This document shows, piece by piece, positions 34,630-45,468 of a DNA stretch of 64,000 bases. The DNA is taken from NCBI GenBank assembly GCA_016842005.1, contig JAENYD010000007.1, forward strand, positions 1 through 64,000, given 5' to 3'. This DNA comes from Clostridium thermobutyricum. Lineage in GTDB: Bacteria; Bacillota; Clostridia; Ch29. Position numbers and translations under genes: made by a program. Each line of letters opens with the position of its first letter. The stretch's first letter is position 1. Under the pieces are notes generated by a model that made no database searches, was not told the origin of the DNA, and saw nothing but the letters and a program-made list of their open reading frames with translations.

Positions 34630-36300
34630 TCAAATGAGATTGGCCGCTCCCAGCATATTAAAGAGCATCCCGGCGACCTCACAGCGTTTTATGGCATCCT
34701 TTGGCCGGATGTTAAGGTCCTGCTGTGAAAGAATGCCCTCTCTATAACAGAAGGCCAGCGACCGGCGCGCCCAGTCGGACGCAGTCACGTAGTCAATAAA
34801 TTGCGCCAGCATATCGCGCACCGCACCATCGTTCATATCGGTATCCATGCCGGCCAGTTCAGCGGCGCGGGCTATCATAGTGGCAGCCTCCTCACGGGTG
34901 ATTGTGCCCGCAGGATCAAATATTGATTCAGATTTACCGTTGACAATACCATAGCTGTATGCAGCACCTACATATCCCGCATACCAGCTATCCGCTGTTA
35001 CGTCGCTAAACACGCCGATCATACTTTCGGATAACCCCAGCCCACGCACAACAATAGCTGCAAACTCAGCACGGGTCATGGTGGCGTCCGGGTCAAACGA
35101 CATGTCAGATTTTCCGTTTATTACTCCCCGTGAAGCCAGCGCTTCGATAGCAGGCTGATTGACATGAGCGCTTATGTCAGGAAAGGTCTTGCCCGGATAT
35201 ATAATGGGTATGCTCGTGATGTCGGGATGCTTGCCCTCAAGCCCTTTACCGGTTTCCGGCCGGTTATTTTCCGAAGCGGAAATATGTAATGCATCGTCCA
35301 TACGGTACAGGCTGTTTTTACCTTCACTGGCACGCCAGGCAGCAACAAGACCATAAAAGGCCTGCTCGGTCGCCATCTGGTTTGAACCGCTGCCGTTTGC
35401 GGTATGCAAAAAACCCTGGCCCGGTATATAGAAGGTCATCAGATTATCAAGCAGTGTATACCCGTTTTTTACAAATCGTGGGTCGTCAAGAGAAATACCG
35501 AGTTCCGTAAGGGCCACAATAACCTGTACGACACTCTCCGAATTTGTAGTACCCCAGCTTGCATAGCCGCCCGTACTCTTCTGCATCTTCGAAAGGCATT
35601 CAAGAGCCTCCTCCGTAACCTTTTTCACATCGTCGCGGTACTGATATTTGACCAGAGCCTGCAGCGCCATGCCGGTGATGTCTGGATCAGCCACCATATC
35701 ACCCTCGGTGGCCGCTGCAGTTCCGCCAAAGAGCGAGAAACCGCCGTCGGGTAACTGGCATTCCAGGATGCGGTCAACATACATGTCCCGCGTGGCTTGC
35801 GTAGTCGCTTCACTATTTTGCGGCATGTCGTAGCTCCCGCTGTCAAGTGCTATAAGAGCCCAGATAGGACCGTTCAACCCCTGCCAGATTGTTTTGTCAT
35901 AATCTCCCAGTGCCGTCAGGAGATTGTATCCTGCCACATTCGCCGGATCTTTGCCAATTGCCGTCAGTGCCAGAATTACACGGGAATATTCCGTATATTT
36001 CTTTTTATGCAGAACACCGTTGCATGCTTTCACATATTCCTCAACTGTGGCGTAGTAGTCCTGGTAATACTCCTCCGGTACCTCGTAGCCGCTGCGGGCA
36101 AGACCAATTATCGCCCATTCTCCGCCAATGGAGCCGACCTGAGGATTTTTTACCGTATTGTAAATATATTCCGCAGTATCGTTTAAAGCCGCCTCAACCT
36201 CCGCAGAAGTCACTGCAAGTGCTGTGAAAGAACCCTGCAGCAGTATAATAAAAATTAAAGACAGGACACAGGCACTTCGTTTTAGTATTTTCTGCATCAT
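34630..36300 (-). CDS. Secreted alpha/alpha-toroid protein with SLH domains
   Basis: A signal peptide (LIFIILLQGSFTALA) leads into an alpha/alpha-toroid of the prenyltransferase/squalene-cyclase type (about 35-335), with the repeats GGEWAIIGLARSGY, GPIWALIALDSG, LPDGGFSLFGG and STGGYASWG. The C-terminal part (about 375-550) has two clear SLH repeats (FPDISAHVNQPAIEALASRG, FSDVTADSWYAGYVGAAYSYG) and a weaker third, which bind secondary wall polymer. The same toroid fold forms the alpha domain of intrinsic factor and transcobalamin, and the partner beta-like domain is encoded next door. Enzyme function is unlikely because cyclase catalytic residues are not evident. Confidence 0.85.
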   Translation of the reverse strand: MMQKILKRSACVLSLIFIILLQGSFTALAVTSAEVEAALNDTAEYIYNTVKNPQVGSIGGEWAIIGLARSGYEVPEEYYQDYYATVEEYVKACNGVLHKKKYTEYSRVILALTAIGKDPANVAGYNLLTALGDYDKTIWQGLNGPIWALIALDSGSYDMPQNSEATTQATRDMYVDRILECQLPDGGFSLFGGTAAATEGDMVADPDITGMALQALVKYQYRDDVKKVTEEALECLSKMQKSTGGYASWGTTNSESVVQVIVALTELGISLDDPRFVKNGYTLLDNLMTFYIPGQGFLHTANGSGSNQMATEQAFYGLVAAWRASEGKNSLYRMDDALHISASENNRPETGKGLEGKHPDITSIPIIYPGKTFPDISAHVNQPAIEALASRGVINGKSDMSFDPDATMTRAEFAAIVVRGLGLSESMIGVFSDVTADSWYAGYVGAAYSYGIVNGKSESIFDPAGTITREEAATMIARAAELAGMDTDMNDGAVRDMLAQFIDYVTASDWARRSLAFCYREGILSQQDLNIRPKDAIKRCEVAGMLFNMLGAANLI

Positions 36301-36423
36301 ATAGCATTCTCCTTTCTGAAAGGCCTGTTAATGCTACTTTGTTGAGTTGCTAATAAAACTGTAGTTCCCAACAACTTATAATTGAAAGCCACTTAGACCC
36401 GTTATGTCAAAACATGGCATATC

Positions 36424-39400
36424 TTAGCATTGCTCTAAATTAACTTTTTCCACAAATCTCATCAATATGGCCGCAACCTGGGCTCTTGTGGCGCTGCCGG
36501 ACGGAACAAGCGTCGTTTCGGTCAAGCCGGTTATGAGGCCCTCGGCGGTGGCCCAACTTATCGCGGCGGTGGCCCAAGGGCTAATATTTCCGCTGTCGGC
36601 ATAGACTGTAAGTTCGGCTGATGATGTCACATCATAACCCTTGTAGCCTGCATATCGGTACAGTATAAGCGCTATCTGCTCGCGGGTCACGTTGTCGTTC
36701 GTACCGAACAGGCCTTCACTGTAGCCTCCGACTATACTGTTTTCAGAGGCCCATATAACGGCATCGGTATACCATACATCGTCTTTAACATCTGTAAAGC
36801 TGTTTGTACCGGTAACTTCGGGCTCCCCATCCAGACGGTACAGCACCGTGACCAGCATTGCACGGGTCATGTTGCCCTCCGGACTAAACTCTGTTTCGCT
36901 CGTGCCGTTCATCAGGCCGTTTTCGGTGACATACATTACCTCGTCATAGTACCATGCATCTTCGGAAACGTCGACGTAGCCCTGCAAAGCCCTGGCTAAT
37001 ACAGCGTAGCAGGAAAAGTGATCAGTCGTAAAAACAGCCATGCCCCTCTTCTCATCATATACGGTATTCAATTCCGTGATCGTACCATCATCTGAAACGT
37101 GTACAACTACTACATTATCCGCTCTCTCGCCGTCCTTCAGTGTATACGGCAGAGCACCCGTGACTGTGCCGCCGAGCTTTGTAACTTTCTTGTCGCCCAC
37201 AATGACGTTCAGTTCGAAGATGACAGCTCCTTTAAGCTCTTTCTGCATTTCCTCCGGCATTGACGAAATGTCTACTGTGTTTATTTCTATAGTTACCGTC
37301 CTGTCTGTGCTCGCATCTGCAATAGCCTCAAGCGATTTGTCATCAAAGCTCAAATTGCCCTTCGGCGTTTCTACAGTCATTGTCAGGCCGGACTGCCTGA
37401 TTTCTGAAACTGATTTTCTCGGCAGAGAGATGCTAACGCCTGTTATATCCTCGTCGGTCTCGGCCTTGATGGTAATATCAGTCATGTCGTTTTTCTCCGC
37501 AGCATCAAGCACCTCATCTATCTGCTCTCTTGTCACGGAGGCTGTTGCCTTGCCGTTTGTAACTGCGGTCTCAAGCTTTATGCTGGCAGAAACCGTCTCA
37601 ACCGGCACTTCCTCGCTTCCAATGATGGTGGACGGAGTGTAGTTGTCCCTGTCGAAGGCGCCAAGCTCTTTAAGCTTTGCAATGGCCGCATTGTAATTCT
37701 CAACGTTGCCCACTGTTATATACAGCTTTTGCTCATCGAACAGCGCCTTGTACGCCGCATCAGCGGCCAAAACGGCGTTCTTGTCGGCGAGGGTGACCTT
37801 GGAAGCCTTGGGGATAACGGAGAGCAGGTCCTTAACGTTCTGTATCTCTTCATAGAAGGCAAATTTATCTTCCGCAGCAGTAAGCTTGGTCAAATTCACC
37901 TTGGCTTGTTCGGTTTCGTTAAGTACATTGTATATTGCTCTTGCATATTCAATGGCATCACGATAATCACTGTAATTGCCCATAGTGATCCCCTTTGCGG
38001 CGGGGAGATCTGAAATTACTTCATTAACATAGCTTGCGCCTTTATTTGTGTTGATAACATGCAGCTCATACCAGGTGCCGGTATAGTCAATCGCCTCGGT
38101 TTCCTGATTGTTCATGGAAGGCCATGCATACTCACCAACGCCTATATAGATGATGTCGCCGGGCACAACGGGAATGTACTCGGTGCGCTTATAGAAGGAA
38201 TTGCCCTCTGCATTAGTCGTGACCTTTTTGTTTAGAAAGGTCTTGACAAGGTAGTTTTTGTTAGCGGCCTCGGGCGTCACCTTCACTCGGGCACTGTCCC
38301 CGGATATAACAAGTACGTACTCGTTTTTATCCGAGGAAAATACCGGTATAAGAGTGCCTGTGTTTACCCTGAGTGCTTTAAGAGAAGTATCGTCGTTCCC
38401 CCAGGTGCCGCCAAGGTCTTCGCCAAGGTTTTGAGTGTACTGGATGCGTATTTCATCGCCGTCCGCAAGCTTGCCGTTTGCCACGGAAAACTCCTGGAAA
38501 CCTTCATTTGTAAACCAGTCATTAAGCGTACCCATCCATCCGGAGCCTGCTTCACCGGAGAATTCCCCCAGCTCTTTTTCACCCTTTGTTATACTGGCCA
38601 GATATGCTATGTCATAGGCGCCGGCATTTGCGCTTCCGCCGGTGCCCGTCCAGCTGTAGCCTTCATCCGCCAGGGCTCGAAGCACAACGGTCATCATGGT
38701 ATCATTCTCACCCAGGGCATATCCTGGCTTGCTTATAATCTTGCCTGTAAAATCGCCGCCGGGAAAGGTATAGTTTTCGATATATAAATCGACCGTACCA
38801 ACCTGATTTCCTGCGTCAAAAACGCTGTTGCCAACCTCCTGAATGTCTTCGGGCACCTTTTTCTCAACGGCTTCCATGGCGGCAAGCGCATCGGCTTTGG
38901 CTGTTTCGATTGCAGCATCATCTCCGGCCGCCGCTATGGCAGCAAGCCCGTTGTTGTATGCCGCAAGCAGCACCGCCCAGTTCTCGATGGTATAATCCTT
39001 TCTATCGTAGCTTTCGAATGCCTCCGTCAGCGCAGTGACCGCCTGATCGGCATACGAGCCGCTTACAGGGCCCCATATGATGGTGACACCCACATTGTTG
39101 TAGGGCATAATGAACCTTAACTCGGCATCCATGAAAAGCACTCTTCCATGGTTGGATTCCTTGCCCTTATAATCAGTACTGTCACTCAAGTTTTTATAAT
39201 TAAAAGATACACTGCTGCTTTCAATGCCGTCGTATTGTATGCTCTTGATTTCATATGCCTCACCGTTGATGTATACGGTGAAATTATTCAGCACCTCATA
39301 ATAATATGATACGCCTGTATGTCCGTTTTCATCGGTAAAGGGATGTTCGTATTCTGTATCCAGTTCAAAATCCTCATCGGAAATCGACCAGTTTTCTCCC

Positions 39401-42400
39401 TCCGGGGAAAAAACTTTTTCGCCCGCTGGGCTGCTGTCGGCGTCCCTCACCAGGAAATACGCGTAGTATCCCGCATCGAAGCCCAGGGCTATCTCGCTGT
39501 CGGGGAAAGCGGTTGTTACGCCCAGATTTGAATAATCGTAAATATCTCCGTTCAAATCTCTTGGGTAGGAAGCAAACTGGTTCAGCCGCTCTCTGTATTC
39601 GAATTCGCTGTAAGTAGCGTTATTCTGCAGATACGCGATCATGTCCTCAATGATTGCTTCCGCGTCATCGGTATCCGCCTCGATATTGATTTCCAATTGA
39701 TAGGGGGCAAGAGTAGGCAGACCTGCGGCATTGGCATCTACTATATCGCTGTATTTTGCAAGCTCCATGCCGGTCACCATGCCCTGCTGATAATCGCTCA
39801 TCCCGTTGTAGCTTTCGATAAGCGCATTTACCAGTTCCTGAGCGTTTGCACCCAGCAGCGTCATATCGCCCGGTAGGCGGTTAAGAAAACCGCGGAAGGC
39901 TGCAAGTTTTTCGTTAGTCTCCAAGGTCGTTGCTTCCTGTATCTCTTTAATCGCAGCTATCGCAGTTTTCTGTGCAGCGCTAGCCTCCCCTATTGTTGAC
40001 GCGTTCTGAATTCCGTCAATACCGGTCTGGTAGTGGTTTTGTATACTTGACCAGTCATCGGCGGTGAAATAGTTTTCGTCATAGGCGCTGTACACAGCAT
40101 CCAGCTCGGCCTTCAGTGCGCTTAGTACCGCTTCCGGATCCGACGGTTCGGTCACATTAATGCTCATTGTCGCGCCGGCGGTCAGACCGGGAATAATGCC
40201 AGCGTTGTAATTATTATCATCCAGTGGGTATATGCTGATCTGGTAGGTGCCTTCTTCATAGAAGGTATAGGAAAAACTGCCGTCGCTTCCCGTTTTAACC
40301 CCGGTATTTTCAAAGGTGCTTCCTGAAGGCGGTTTTACAAATACTGTTGCCCCTGACAGGGTGGACATTCTCCCGCTGTATTGTGCATAATATGATGCGC
40401 AGGAAGTGGCCGTATAGGTAGTCTCCTCGCCCGCCTCAACCGTATCGTTTCCTGACAAGTAAGATATGCGTAAATATTTCGCAACTTCATTGAAAAAGTA
40501 ATCGGTTGGAGCGCTGCTAGCGTTTAAAAAGTAAGGAGTGTCAAGATACGCTACTGTAACTGCGTCCCCGTTTTGCAGGTGGATTCCTGATACTCCAAGC
40601 CCACTGAGCATATTCCCTACTCCGTTGGCACCCATATTTGCTGTCGGACCACATACGAACACGCCGTTTACAAAGATTGTATATGCCTGATTATAGGCAA
40701 CATCTCCTGATAGATCGCGGATATCTGTGGCGATACCTGCCTGGGTGAGTGCATCAGCAACGGTATATCCATCGTTGAGCGTCAAGCTGTAGATTCCCGC
40801 GCCGGTGATGAAATCGACACTGTCCTTCCTTGCGGCAAGGTTGTCCACCACCGTCAGCGTGACGCTGATGCTTTCGTCTATGCTTATCAGCCCGTAGGCA
40901 GCGCTGACAAATCCTGCGTAGGCTGATTTCAGCGCATCGTATGCGATATGCCCATAAGTTTCTTCAGTAGGCCTGTCGGGGTATGATGCAAAATATGCCG
41001 CCGCTTCGCTCCGTGCGCTTGTGAAGGCACCCCAGCTTTCCGGCGTGTAATCATCTTCGTTAAGCCCCGCAAACAACGTGTTGTAAAGGGCTTTCAGCGA
41101 ATCGTATTTATAAACGGCATCGTTAAAAGTATATCCAAATTCGCTGGCAACACGCGTATCCAGCCCTTCAATGGCGGATGTAAGCGCAGCGGTTTGCGCA
41201 TCCACCTCCGTTTGATAGCCCGCGATGTTCAGCTCTGTGGGGCTCCCGTCATCGTACAGCGATTCGAGCATCTCATTTGCGGCGTCAACCTCGTCCTGCA
41301 TCGCTGACCACGAGGCAGTTGTATATTCATCCGCAACCTTAGTCCCTGCAATCTGCACCGCCTCGTATAGCAGCGTCGCATTGACGTTTGTAACGGGTAT
41401 CAGATTGTCTATGGCAGTTTGGAGGTCGTCTGCTGCGGTATCGACTTCCTCCTGCGTAGCGGCAGTATTATCATTTATCATATTTGCCGCTGTCAAAGCT
41501 GCCTGCATATCGGCCCAGAAGCCGTTTTCACTTGTTTCGCTACCGTTCCAGCGGTCACCGGTCATGTAATAGCCTTCTGTCGGGACAGCTGCTATGGCTG
41601 ACTGCAAAGCTGATTTATCGACAGAAGATGCGCCTGTAAGCGTAACTATGCAGTATGCGGATGAAAGGTATGCCTTTGTCGAATCACCCTGGTCAATGTC
41701 ACTGTTATAGTATCCCGACGAGCATATCCGGACAACATACAGACCCGGGCCGTCATAGTTTTCTATTTCAGAATACATTTGTGAAGCTTCGTTGAATTTA
41801 TAAAGCTTTGTTTCCTGCGTCTCGCCTTCTTCTAAAGTTACATCGCCTGCCGTACCGTCCAATACCGACTGAAGCTGAAAAGTCAGTGATGGGGCATCGT
41901 CCACTGAGGATGATACGGATGGAGAAGACATTTTGTAGAACGGGGAAGCGTTATCGCTGGAAGGGGTAGTAAATGCCACAATCTCCCGAGTTAAACCCAA
42001 AATGTCTCCATTGTTTACCGGGGTTTCCAGCAACGTGCCGTCCTTGGAAGTTGTGTTGCCATCAGTGATGACCATGCACTGCATCGGATATGTAACCGAA
42101 TACCACTTGTTGTTTGACTGGGATGAAGCCGACTTATAGGTGGTTATTTCTTGATTCAGTCCCGTCACAGTGCTTCCGCCAAGCGTCAGGGATCTGATAT
42201 AATAATCCTCTGAACTGTTTGACGTCACGGTTAACGTATCACCAAAGACATATGAACCACTTTCTGTTTCCTGAACAAGCGTAACGTGTGAATACGGATT
42301 GGTGTCACCGAGATCCGTCATTGCCTTGATTAAAAAATGGATTGCTTTATAATTGGTATCACTCAAGGTGTTTTCCGCTAAACCGAGACTGGTCTCCAAG

Positions 42401-42972
42401 GCACTGTTAATAGTCTCTATATCACCTAGTGTGACCGTAACTTCCCGCATAGGAAGAATGGAGTCTACTTCAGCCCTGAAATTGGACTTTCCTTGCACTC
42501 GTAATGTTGTGTTTTCTACAAAAAAGTATGCTGTAACCGAATCAGCCAGCTCTTCTTCCTTTACCACCACGCAGGCTATATTACTGGTTGCCGTTGCAGG
42601 TGTCTTGCCATACACTGTATTGGTAACATCAACGTAATAATATGTTGTGCCGGCGATATCTGTAGAAGGCGTATAGCTTGCATCTGTTTCATTTTCGATT
42701 ATATCTGCGTTTTCTGTGCTGCTCTCCGTATTGGAGTACCACTGATAAGTTAACGTACCGTCACCGTAAACGCTGGCGGTAACCGTCAGGGCATCTGCAT
42801 CATCACCGACATTATATTCCACAGGACCAGTGCTCAGATTGGTGTCAAAAACCGGCGTTTCCGCACTCTCGCCATCCGCCAGAGCCAGAGTCGGCAGCAA
42901 TGAAAAACACATGATGACTGAAAGGAGCATTGCACAAAGTTTATTGAATTTCATCTTTTTTCTTTGTTTCAA
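36424..42972 (-). CDS. Giant SLH surface protein with Ig-like, FIVAR-like and two DUF4430 domains
   Basis: About 2,180 residues (TTG 42972 after GGGGG is preferred; ATG 42954 is possible). After a signal peptide come an Ig-like domain (TLTYQWYSN), several FIVAR-like helical repeats (ATQEEVDTAADDLQTAIDNL and similar), a first DUF4430 domain (about 700-800, YTVADALTQAGI...GDAVTVAYL), a carboxypeptidase-regulatory-like beta domain, more helical repeats, a second DUF4430 domain (about 1390-1510, GSGWMGTLNDWFTNEG), and three SLH repeats at the C-terminus (YVDVSEDAWYYDEVMYV and two more). It should be anchored to the wall. Its place in a cobalamin-riboswitch operon suggests corrinoid capture. Confidence 0.88.
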   Translation of the reverse strand: MKQRKKMKFNKLCAMLLSVIMCFSLLPTLALADGESAETPVFDTNLSTGPVEYNVGDDADALTVTASVYGDGTLTYQWYSNTESSTENADIIENETDASYTPSTDIAGTTYYYVDVTNTVYGKTPATATSNIACVVVKEEELADSVTAYFFVENTTLRVQGKSNFRAEVDSILPMREVTVTLGDIETINSALETSLGLAENTLSDTNYKAIHFLIKAMTDLGDTNPYSHVTLVQETESGSYVFGDTLTVTSNSSEDYYIRSLTLGGSTVTGLNQEITTYKSASSQSNNKWYSVTYPMQCMVITDGNTTSKDGTLLETPVNNGDILGLTREIVAFTTPSSDNASPFYKMSSPSVSSSVDDAPSLTFQLQSVLDGTAGDVTLEEGETQETKLYKFNEASQMYSEIENYDGPGLYVVRICSSGYYNSDIDQGDSTKAYLSSAYCIVTLTGASSVDKSALQSAIAAVPTEGYYMTGDRWNGSETSENGFWADMQAALTAANMINDNTAATQEEVDTAADDLQTAIDNLIPVTNVNATLLYEAVQIAGTKVADEYTTASWSAMQDEVDAANEMLESLYDDGSPTELNIAGYQTEVDAQTAALTSAIEGLDTRVASEFGYTFNDAVYKYDSLKALYNTLFAGLNEDDYTPESWGAFTSARSEAAAYFASYPDRPTEETYGHIAYDALKSAYAGFVSAAYGLISIDESISVTLTVVDNLAARKDSVDFITGAGIYSLTLNDGYTVADALTQAGIATDIRDLSGDVAYNQAYTIFVNGVFVCGPTANMGANGVGNMLSGLGVSGIHLQNGDAVTVAYLDTPYFLNASSAPTDYFFNEVAKYLRISYLSGNDTVEAGEETTYTATSCASYYAQYSGRMSTLSGATVFVKPPSGSTFENTGVKTGSDGSFSYTFYEEGTYQISIYPLDDNNYNAGIIPGLTAGATMSINVTEPSDPEAVLSALKAELDAVYSAYDENYFTADDWSSIQNHYQTGIDGIQNASTIGEASAAQKTAIAAIKEIQEATTLETNEKLAAFRGFLNRLPGDMTLLGANAQELVNALIESYNGMSDYQQGMVTGMELAKYSDIVDANAAGLPTLAPYQLEINIEADTDDAEAIIEDMIAYLQNNATYSEFEYRERLNQFASYPRDLNGDIYDYSNLGVTTAFPDSEIALGFDAGYYAYFLVRDADSSPAGEKVFSPEGENWSISDEDFELDTEYEHPFTDENGHTGVSYYYEVLNNFTVYINGEAYEIKSIQYDGIESSSVSFNYKNLSDSTDYKGKESNHGRVLFMDAELRFIMPYNNVGVTIIWGPVSGSYADQAVTALTEAFESYDRKDYTIENWAVLLAAYNNGLAAIAAAGDDAAIETAKADALAAMEAVEKKVPEDIQEVGNSVFDAGNQVGTVDLYIENYTFPGGDFTGKIISKPGYALGENDTMMTVVLRALADEGYSWTGTGGSANAGAYDIAYLASITKGEKELGEFSGEAGSGWMGTLNDWFTNEGFQEFSVANGKLADGDEIRIQYTQNLGEDLGGTWGNDDTSLKALRVNTGTLIPVFSSDKNEYVLVISGDSARVKVTPEAANKNYLVKTFLNKKVTTNAEGNSFYKRTEYIPVVPGDIIYIGVGEYAWPSMNNQETEAIDYTGTWYELHVINTNKGASYVNEVISDLPAAKGITMGNYSDYRDAIEYARAIYNVLNETEQAKVNLTKLTAAEDKFAFYEEIQNVKDLLSVIPKASKVTLADKNAVLAADAAYKALFDEQKLYITVGNVENYNAAIAKLKELGAFDRDNYTPSTIIGSEEVPVETVSASIKLETAVTNGKATASVTREQIDEVLDAAEKNDMTDITIKAETDEDITGVSISLPRKSVSEIRQSGLTMTVETPKGNLSFDDKSLEAIADASTDRTVTIEINTVDISSMPEEMQKELKGAVIFELNVIVGDKKVTKLGGTVTGALPYTLKDGERADNVVVVHVSDDGTITELNTVYDEKRGMAVFTTDHFSCYAVLARALQGYVDVSEDAWYYDEVMYVTENGLMNGTSETEFSPEGNMTRAMLVTVLYRLDGEPEVTGTNSFTDVKDDVWYTDAVIWASENSIVGGYSEGLFGTNDNVTREQIALILYRYAGYKGYDVTSSAELTVYADSGNISPWATAAISWATAEGLITGLTETTLVPSGSATRAQVAAILMRFVEKVNLEQC

Positions 42973-43086
42973 GATTTCAACCCCCATCATCCATTTAAAA
43001 ACGGAGTTCAAATATTATAAGGGGGACCCGTGCAAATGTACACGGGACCCTTTCATTACCCTTTAACCTTGGGCTGGTGCATACGA

Positions 43087-44733
43087 CTATTTTTGTAACC
43101 TTAGAACGATAATGTACGGTTCAGCTGTACCGCTTTGTGAGATTATTTGTACATAGTGTACCTCGTTGTCGGATAGGTCGATGTTTGCAGATGTGGTGTT
43201 TACACCGTTGATATAAACATAGGTGCCGCCGGTAGCTTCTACCGTAACGCTGTTTTCACCGATCTCTGTTACATCTACCGCCCCCATGTTTTCAATCTGA
43301 TCTGGATCGTCGGCCCAATCTTCCAAATCATCACCATCAATTTCGATGTCCGGCAAACTCGGGCTGCCTGTATTAGTTCCAGTGGCGCGATAAGAACCAC
43401 AGACCTCTGTGGAGATCTCGCCGAAGATACCATTCATAGCCGAAGCACCGGTATAGACGCGGATGAAACGGATGCTGTCCAGGTAGTAGGGATTACCATC
43501 GGAGTCTACCGCCCAGGATATGTCGATGGGATCGCCGCCGCTGGCAGAGCCTTCATAAGGATTATACGCTGTAGATGAAGGGTTTTGTCCATTGGCATGA
43601 ACGTCGCAGTAGCCGAAGGTATAATTTGCCGTCGTTGTGTTGGTGGCGTCTCCCAGCATTACGCCGGAAATCGTAAGCTCCGATCCGTTCGTATCGTCAT
43701 AATCATAATCTACAAACGGAAGAGGCGTAGTATCCTCCGCTTTATCCATAGAGCCGAGGGCAGGGATAACTGTTGTAAAATAGTTGCAGTACAGCGGGAA
43801 CCAGCTGTGCTGGTGCCAGGAGTTATAGTCGACTGTGCCGGTTTCCGATCCCGTGTAGGGAACACCGTCTTGATGAATAGTGCCTGTATAACCGTAATCA
43901 TGGCTGTCATCATCATCGTCAGGTACCGGATTTGTGTAGGTCAGGTGATAATCGGCATCCGTGTCGCTGTCGTAGTACAGGGATCCGGCGATATCGTACC
44001 AGTGCACACCATCATCTGAGACTTGAACGCAGCCCGGTTCCGAGTTGTTGTTGAAAGCATTGCCGTAGAGGATGAAATCTACGCCGTAGGGGTTGGTAGA
44101 AGCATTGTCAATACCGTTAGTGCCGTAATCAAGCACAACATAGCCCCCGAAATAGCCCAGAGAAACGCCTGTGGTCACTACATTATCTGTCATATCCTTC
44201 ACCTCATCAAGGCTGGAGGTATAGATGGTGCCCCATCCGCCGGACTCAAGGCCTTCATTTACATATTGTCCCGGAGCCGGTAGATAAGCATAAATGCCGC
44301 TGGCAGAGCCTGTGCTGCCGCCGTCCGGCTCGTCGCAACGCAGTATGTAAGTATGCGCCGGAGTTGAATCGGAAGTGATGGTAATGGTTGTTGTCGTGCC
44401 TTCCTCCAGTGTTACAACATAATACGGTGCACTGTACTCGGTGACGCGGGAGTTGTTGTTAGTTGTTATGCTGTCCACCTCTACTCCGCTGTCAGGTTCG
44501 ATTACAAGGGAAAAGACTGAAGGGTAATAGCCCTGCAGCGTGGAATCCACATCATAGTAATGGGTATTATCTATGCTTTGGTCATAATTGAGCTCGATAT
44601 TTTCACCCGAGGGGATTGATACCTCAAGGTTTCCATGGGTCGCCGCCGATACTGAGACCGGCATGAGGATGAGTACCACAGCCAGCATGATAAGTATCGC
44701 TGGTACTCTTCTTTTTTTGAAATTTTTCTTCAT
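43087..44733 (-). CDS. Secreted cell-surface protein of the cobalamin-regulated operon
   Basis: 548 residues with a signal peptide (ILIMLAVVLILMPVSVSA). An N-terminal cadherin-like/beta domain is followed by a central domain with FGGYVVLDYGTNGIDN, NPYGVDFILYGNAF, CVQVSDDGVHWYDIAGSLY and HQHSWFPLYCNYF, and a second cadherin-like beta domain at the end (ENSVTVEATGGTYVYINGV). The central domain resembles secreted proteins of clostridial surface loci but I cannot name its ligand. GGGAGG precedes the ATG. It is the first large gene after the riboswitch leader. Confidence 0.8.
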   Translation of the reverse strand: MKKNFKKRRVPAILIMLAVVLILMPVSVSAATHGNLEVSIPSGENIELNYDQSIDNTHYYDVDSTLQGYYPSVFSLVIEPDSGVEVDSITTNNNSRVTEYSAPYYVVTLEEGTTTTITITSDSTPAHTYILRCDEPDGGSTGSASGIYAYLPAPGQYVNEGLESGGWGTIYTSSLDEVKDMTDNVVTTGVSLGYFGGYVVLDYGTNGIDNASTNPYGVDFILYGNAFNNNSEPGCVQVSDDGVHWYDIAGSLYYDSDTDADYHLTYTNPVPDDDDDSHDYGYTGTIHQDGVPYTGSETGTVDYNSWHQHSWFPLYCNYFTTVIPALGSMDKAEDTTPLPFVDYDYDDTNGSELTISGVMLGDATNTTTANYTFGYCDVHANGQNPSSTAYNPYEGSASGGDPIDISWAVDSDGNPYYLDSIRFIRVYTGASAMNGIFGEISTEVCGSYRATGTNTGSPSLPDIEIDGDDLEDWADDPDQIENMGAVDVTEIGENSVTVEATGGTYVYINGVNTTSANIDLSDNEVHYVQIISQSGTAEPYIIVLRLQK

Positions 44734-44890
44734 TTGATAATAACCTCCCTAATTTTTTACATTTTTTAATGCGTGCCGGTCCGGATCAGCATTTCAATGG
44801 CTATATTCAGACGGCACCTGCTTTAGCAAGGTCCCCTTTCATAATCCTCTATGGAACCACCCCCTTTCGGCCTCTGTTATTCCCCATAAT

Positions 44891-45052
44891 TCAAAGCTCC
44901 AGCTTCCTGATTGTCTTATCCACCTTTACAGGCTGCTTGTTCTTTACAATGATTCTTAACTCTCCGCTGGACGTTTCTCTTATCAGTCGGATTAGCCTTT
45001 TCTCCTTTGCGGTTGCATGAAACTGAGATTTTTCATCATTCATACTATTCAA
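44891..45052 (-). CDS. YezD-like (DUF2292) small protein, copy 2
   Basis: 53 residues. A TTG start at 45052 lies eight bases after AAGGAGG; an ATG three codons later is possible. The product contains EKRLIRLIRETSSGELRIIV and KNKQPVKV, clearly paralogous to the protein at 45469-45639. The family is a small DUF2292/YezD type, often found next to nutrient-regulated genes; its function is unknown. It lies between an intrinsic terminator and the first surface-protein gene. Confidence 0.75.
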   Translation of the reverse strand: MNSMNDEKSQFHATAKEKRLIRLIRETSSGELRIIVKNKQPVKVDKTIRKLEL

Positions 45053-45162
45053 ACGTTCTACCTCCTTCCGCTGTTTTCAATAAGCTGGAGCACATAAGAG
45101 CTTTTTCTCTAGCCTTTCAGGAAATGTCAATAATATTTCGCCCGTCTTTACATAATAAGCAA

Positions 45163-45197
45163 TAAAAAAAGCACTACCCTCGTTTCAGGGTAATGCT
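45163..45197 (-). terminator. Intrinsic terminator between the two YezD-like genes
   Basis: On the minus strand, AGCATTACCCT and AGGGTAGTGCT are followed by TTTTTTT. It lies inside the cobalamin-regulated transcript, so it would make the first YezD-like gene a short transcript unless read through. The 270-nt stretch from it back to 45468 has no gene and no riboswitch that I recognise. Confidence 0.85.
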
Positions 45198-45468
45198 TCC
45201 GTTTTTCGGTCAGCACTGCGCAGGCATCTGAAATTCCTGCTTTCACATATACCATTTATACCGATAGCTAAAAAGGTAATATGTGCAACAAATCTGTATG
45301 TAATTTGATAAAATACTTATTTTCAATCATCATTTCTCCTAGCCCGGACGAGCCGGAACCAAAAAGTCGAAAAATTTTTTCATCTTCTGAAATCTCTGCT
45401 ATGCGATGGGCTAAAAATTCGCATAAAAATTTCTTGCCCTATTTTCGCAAGATTTTACTCGTGAAGGA

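Noticed and set aside
44734-44890. Gene-free stretch between YezD-like 2 and the secreted protein, with some GC-rich complementarity
   Set aside because: Compared with cobalamin and other aptamer consensus motifs without a match; likely plain spacer.
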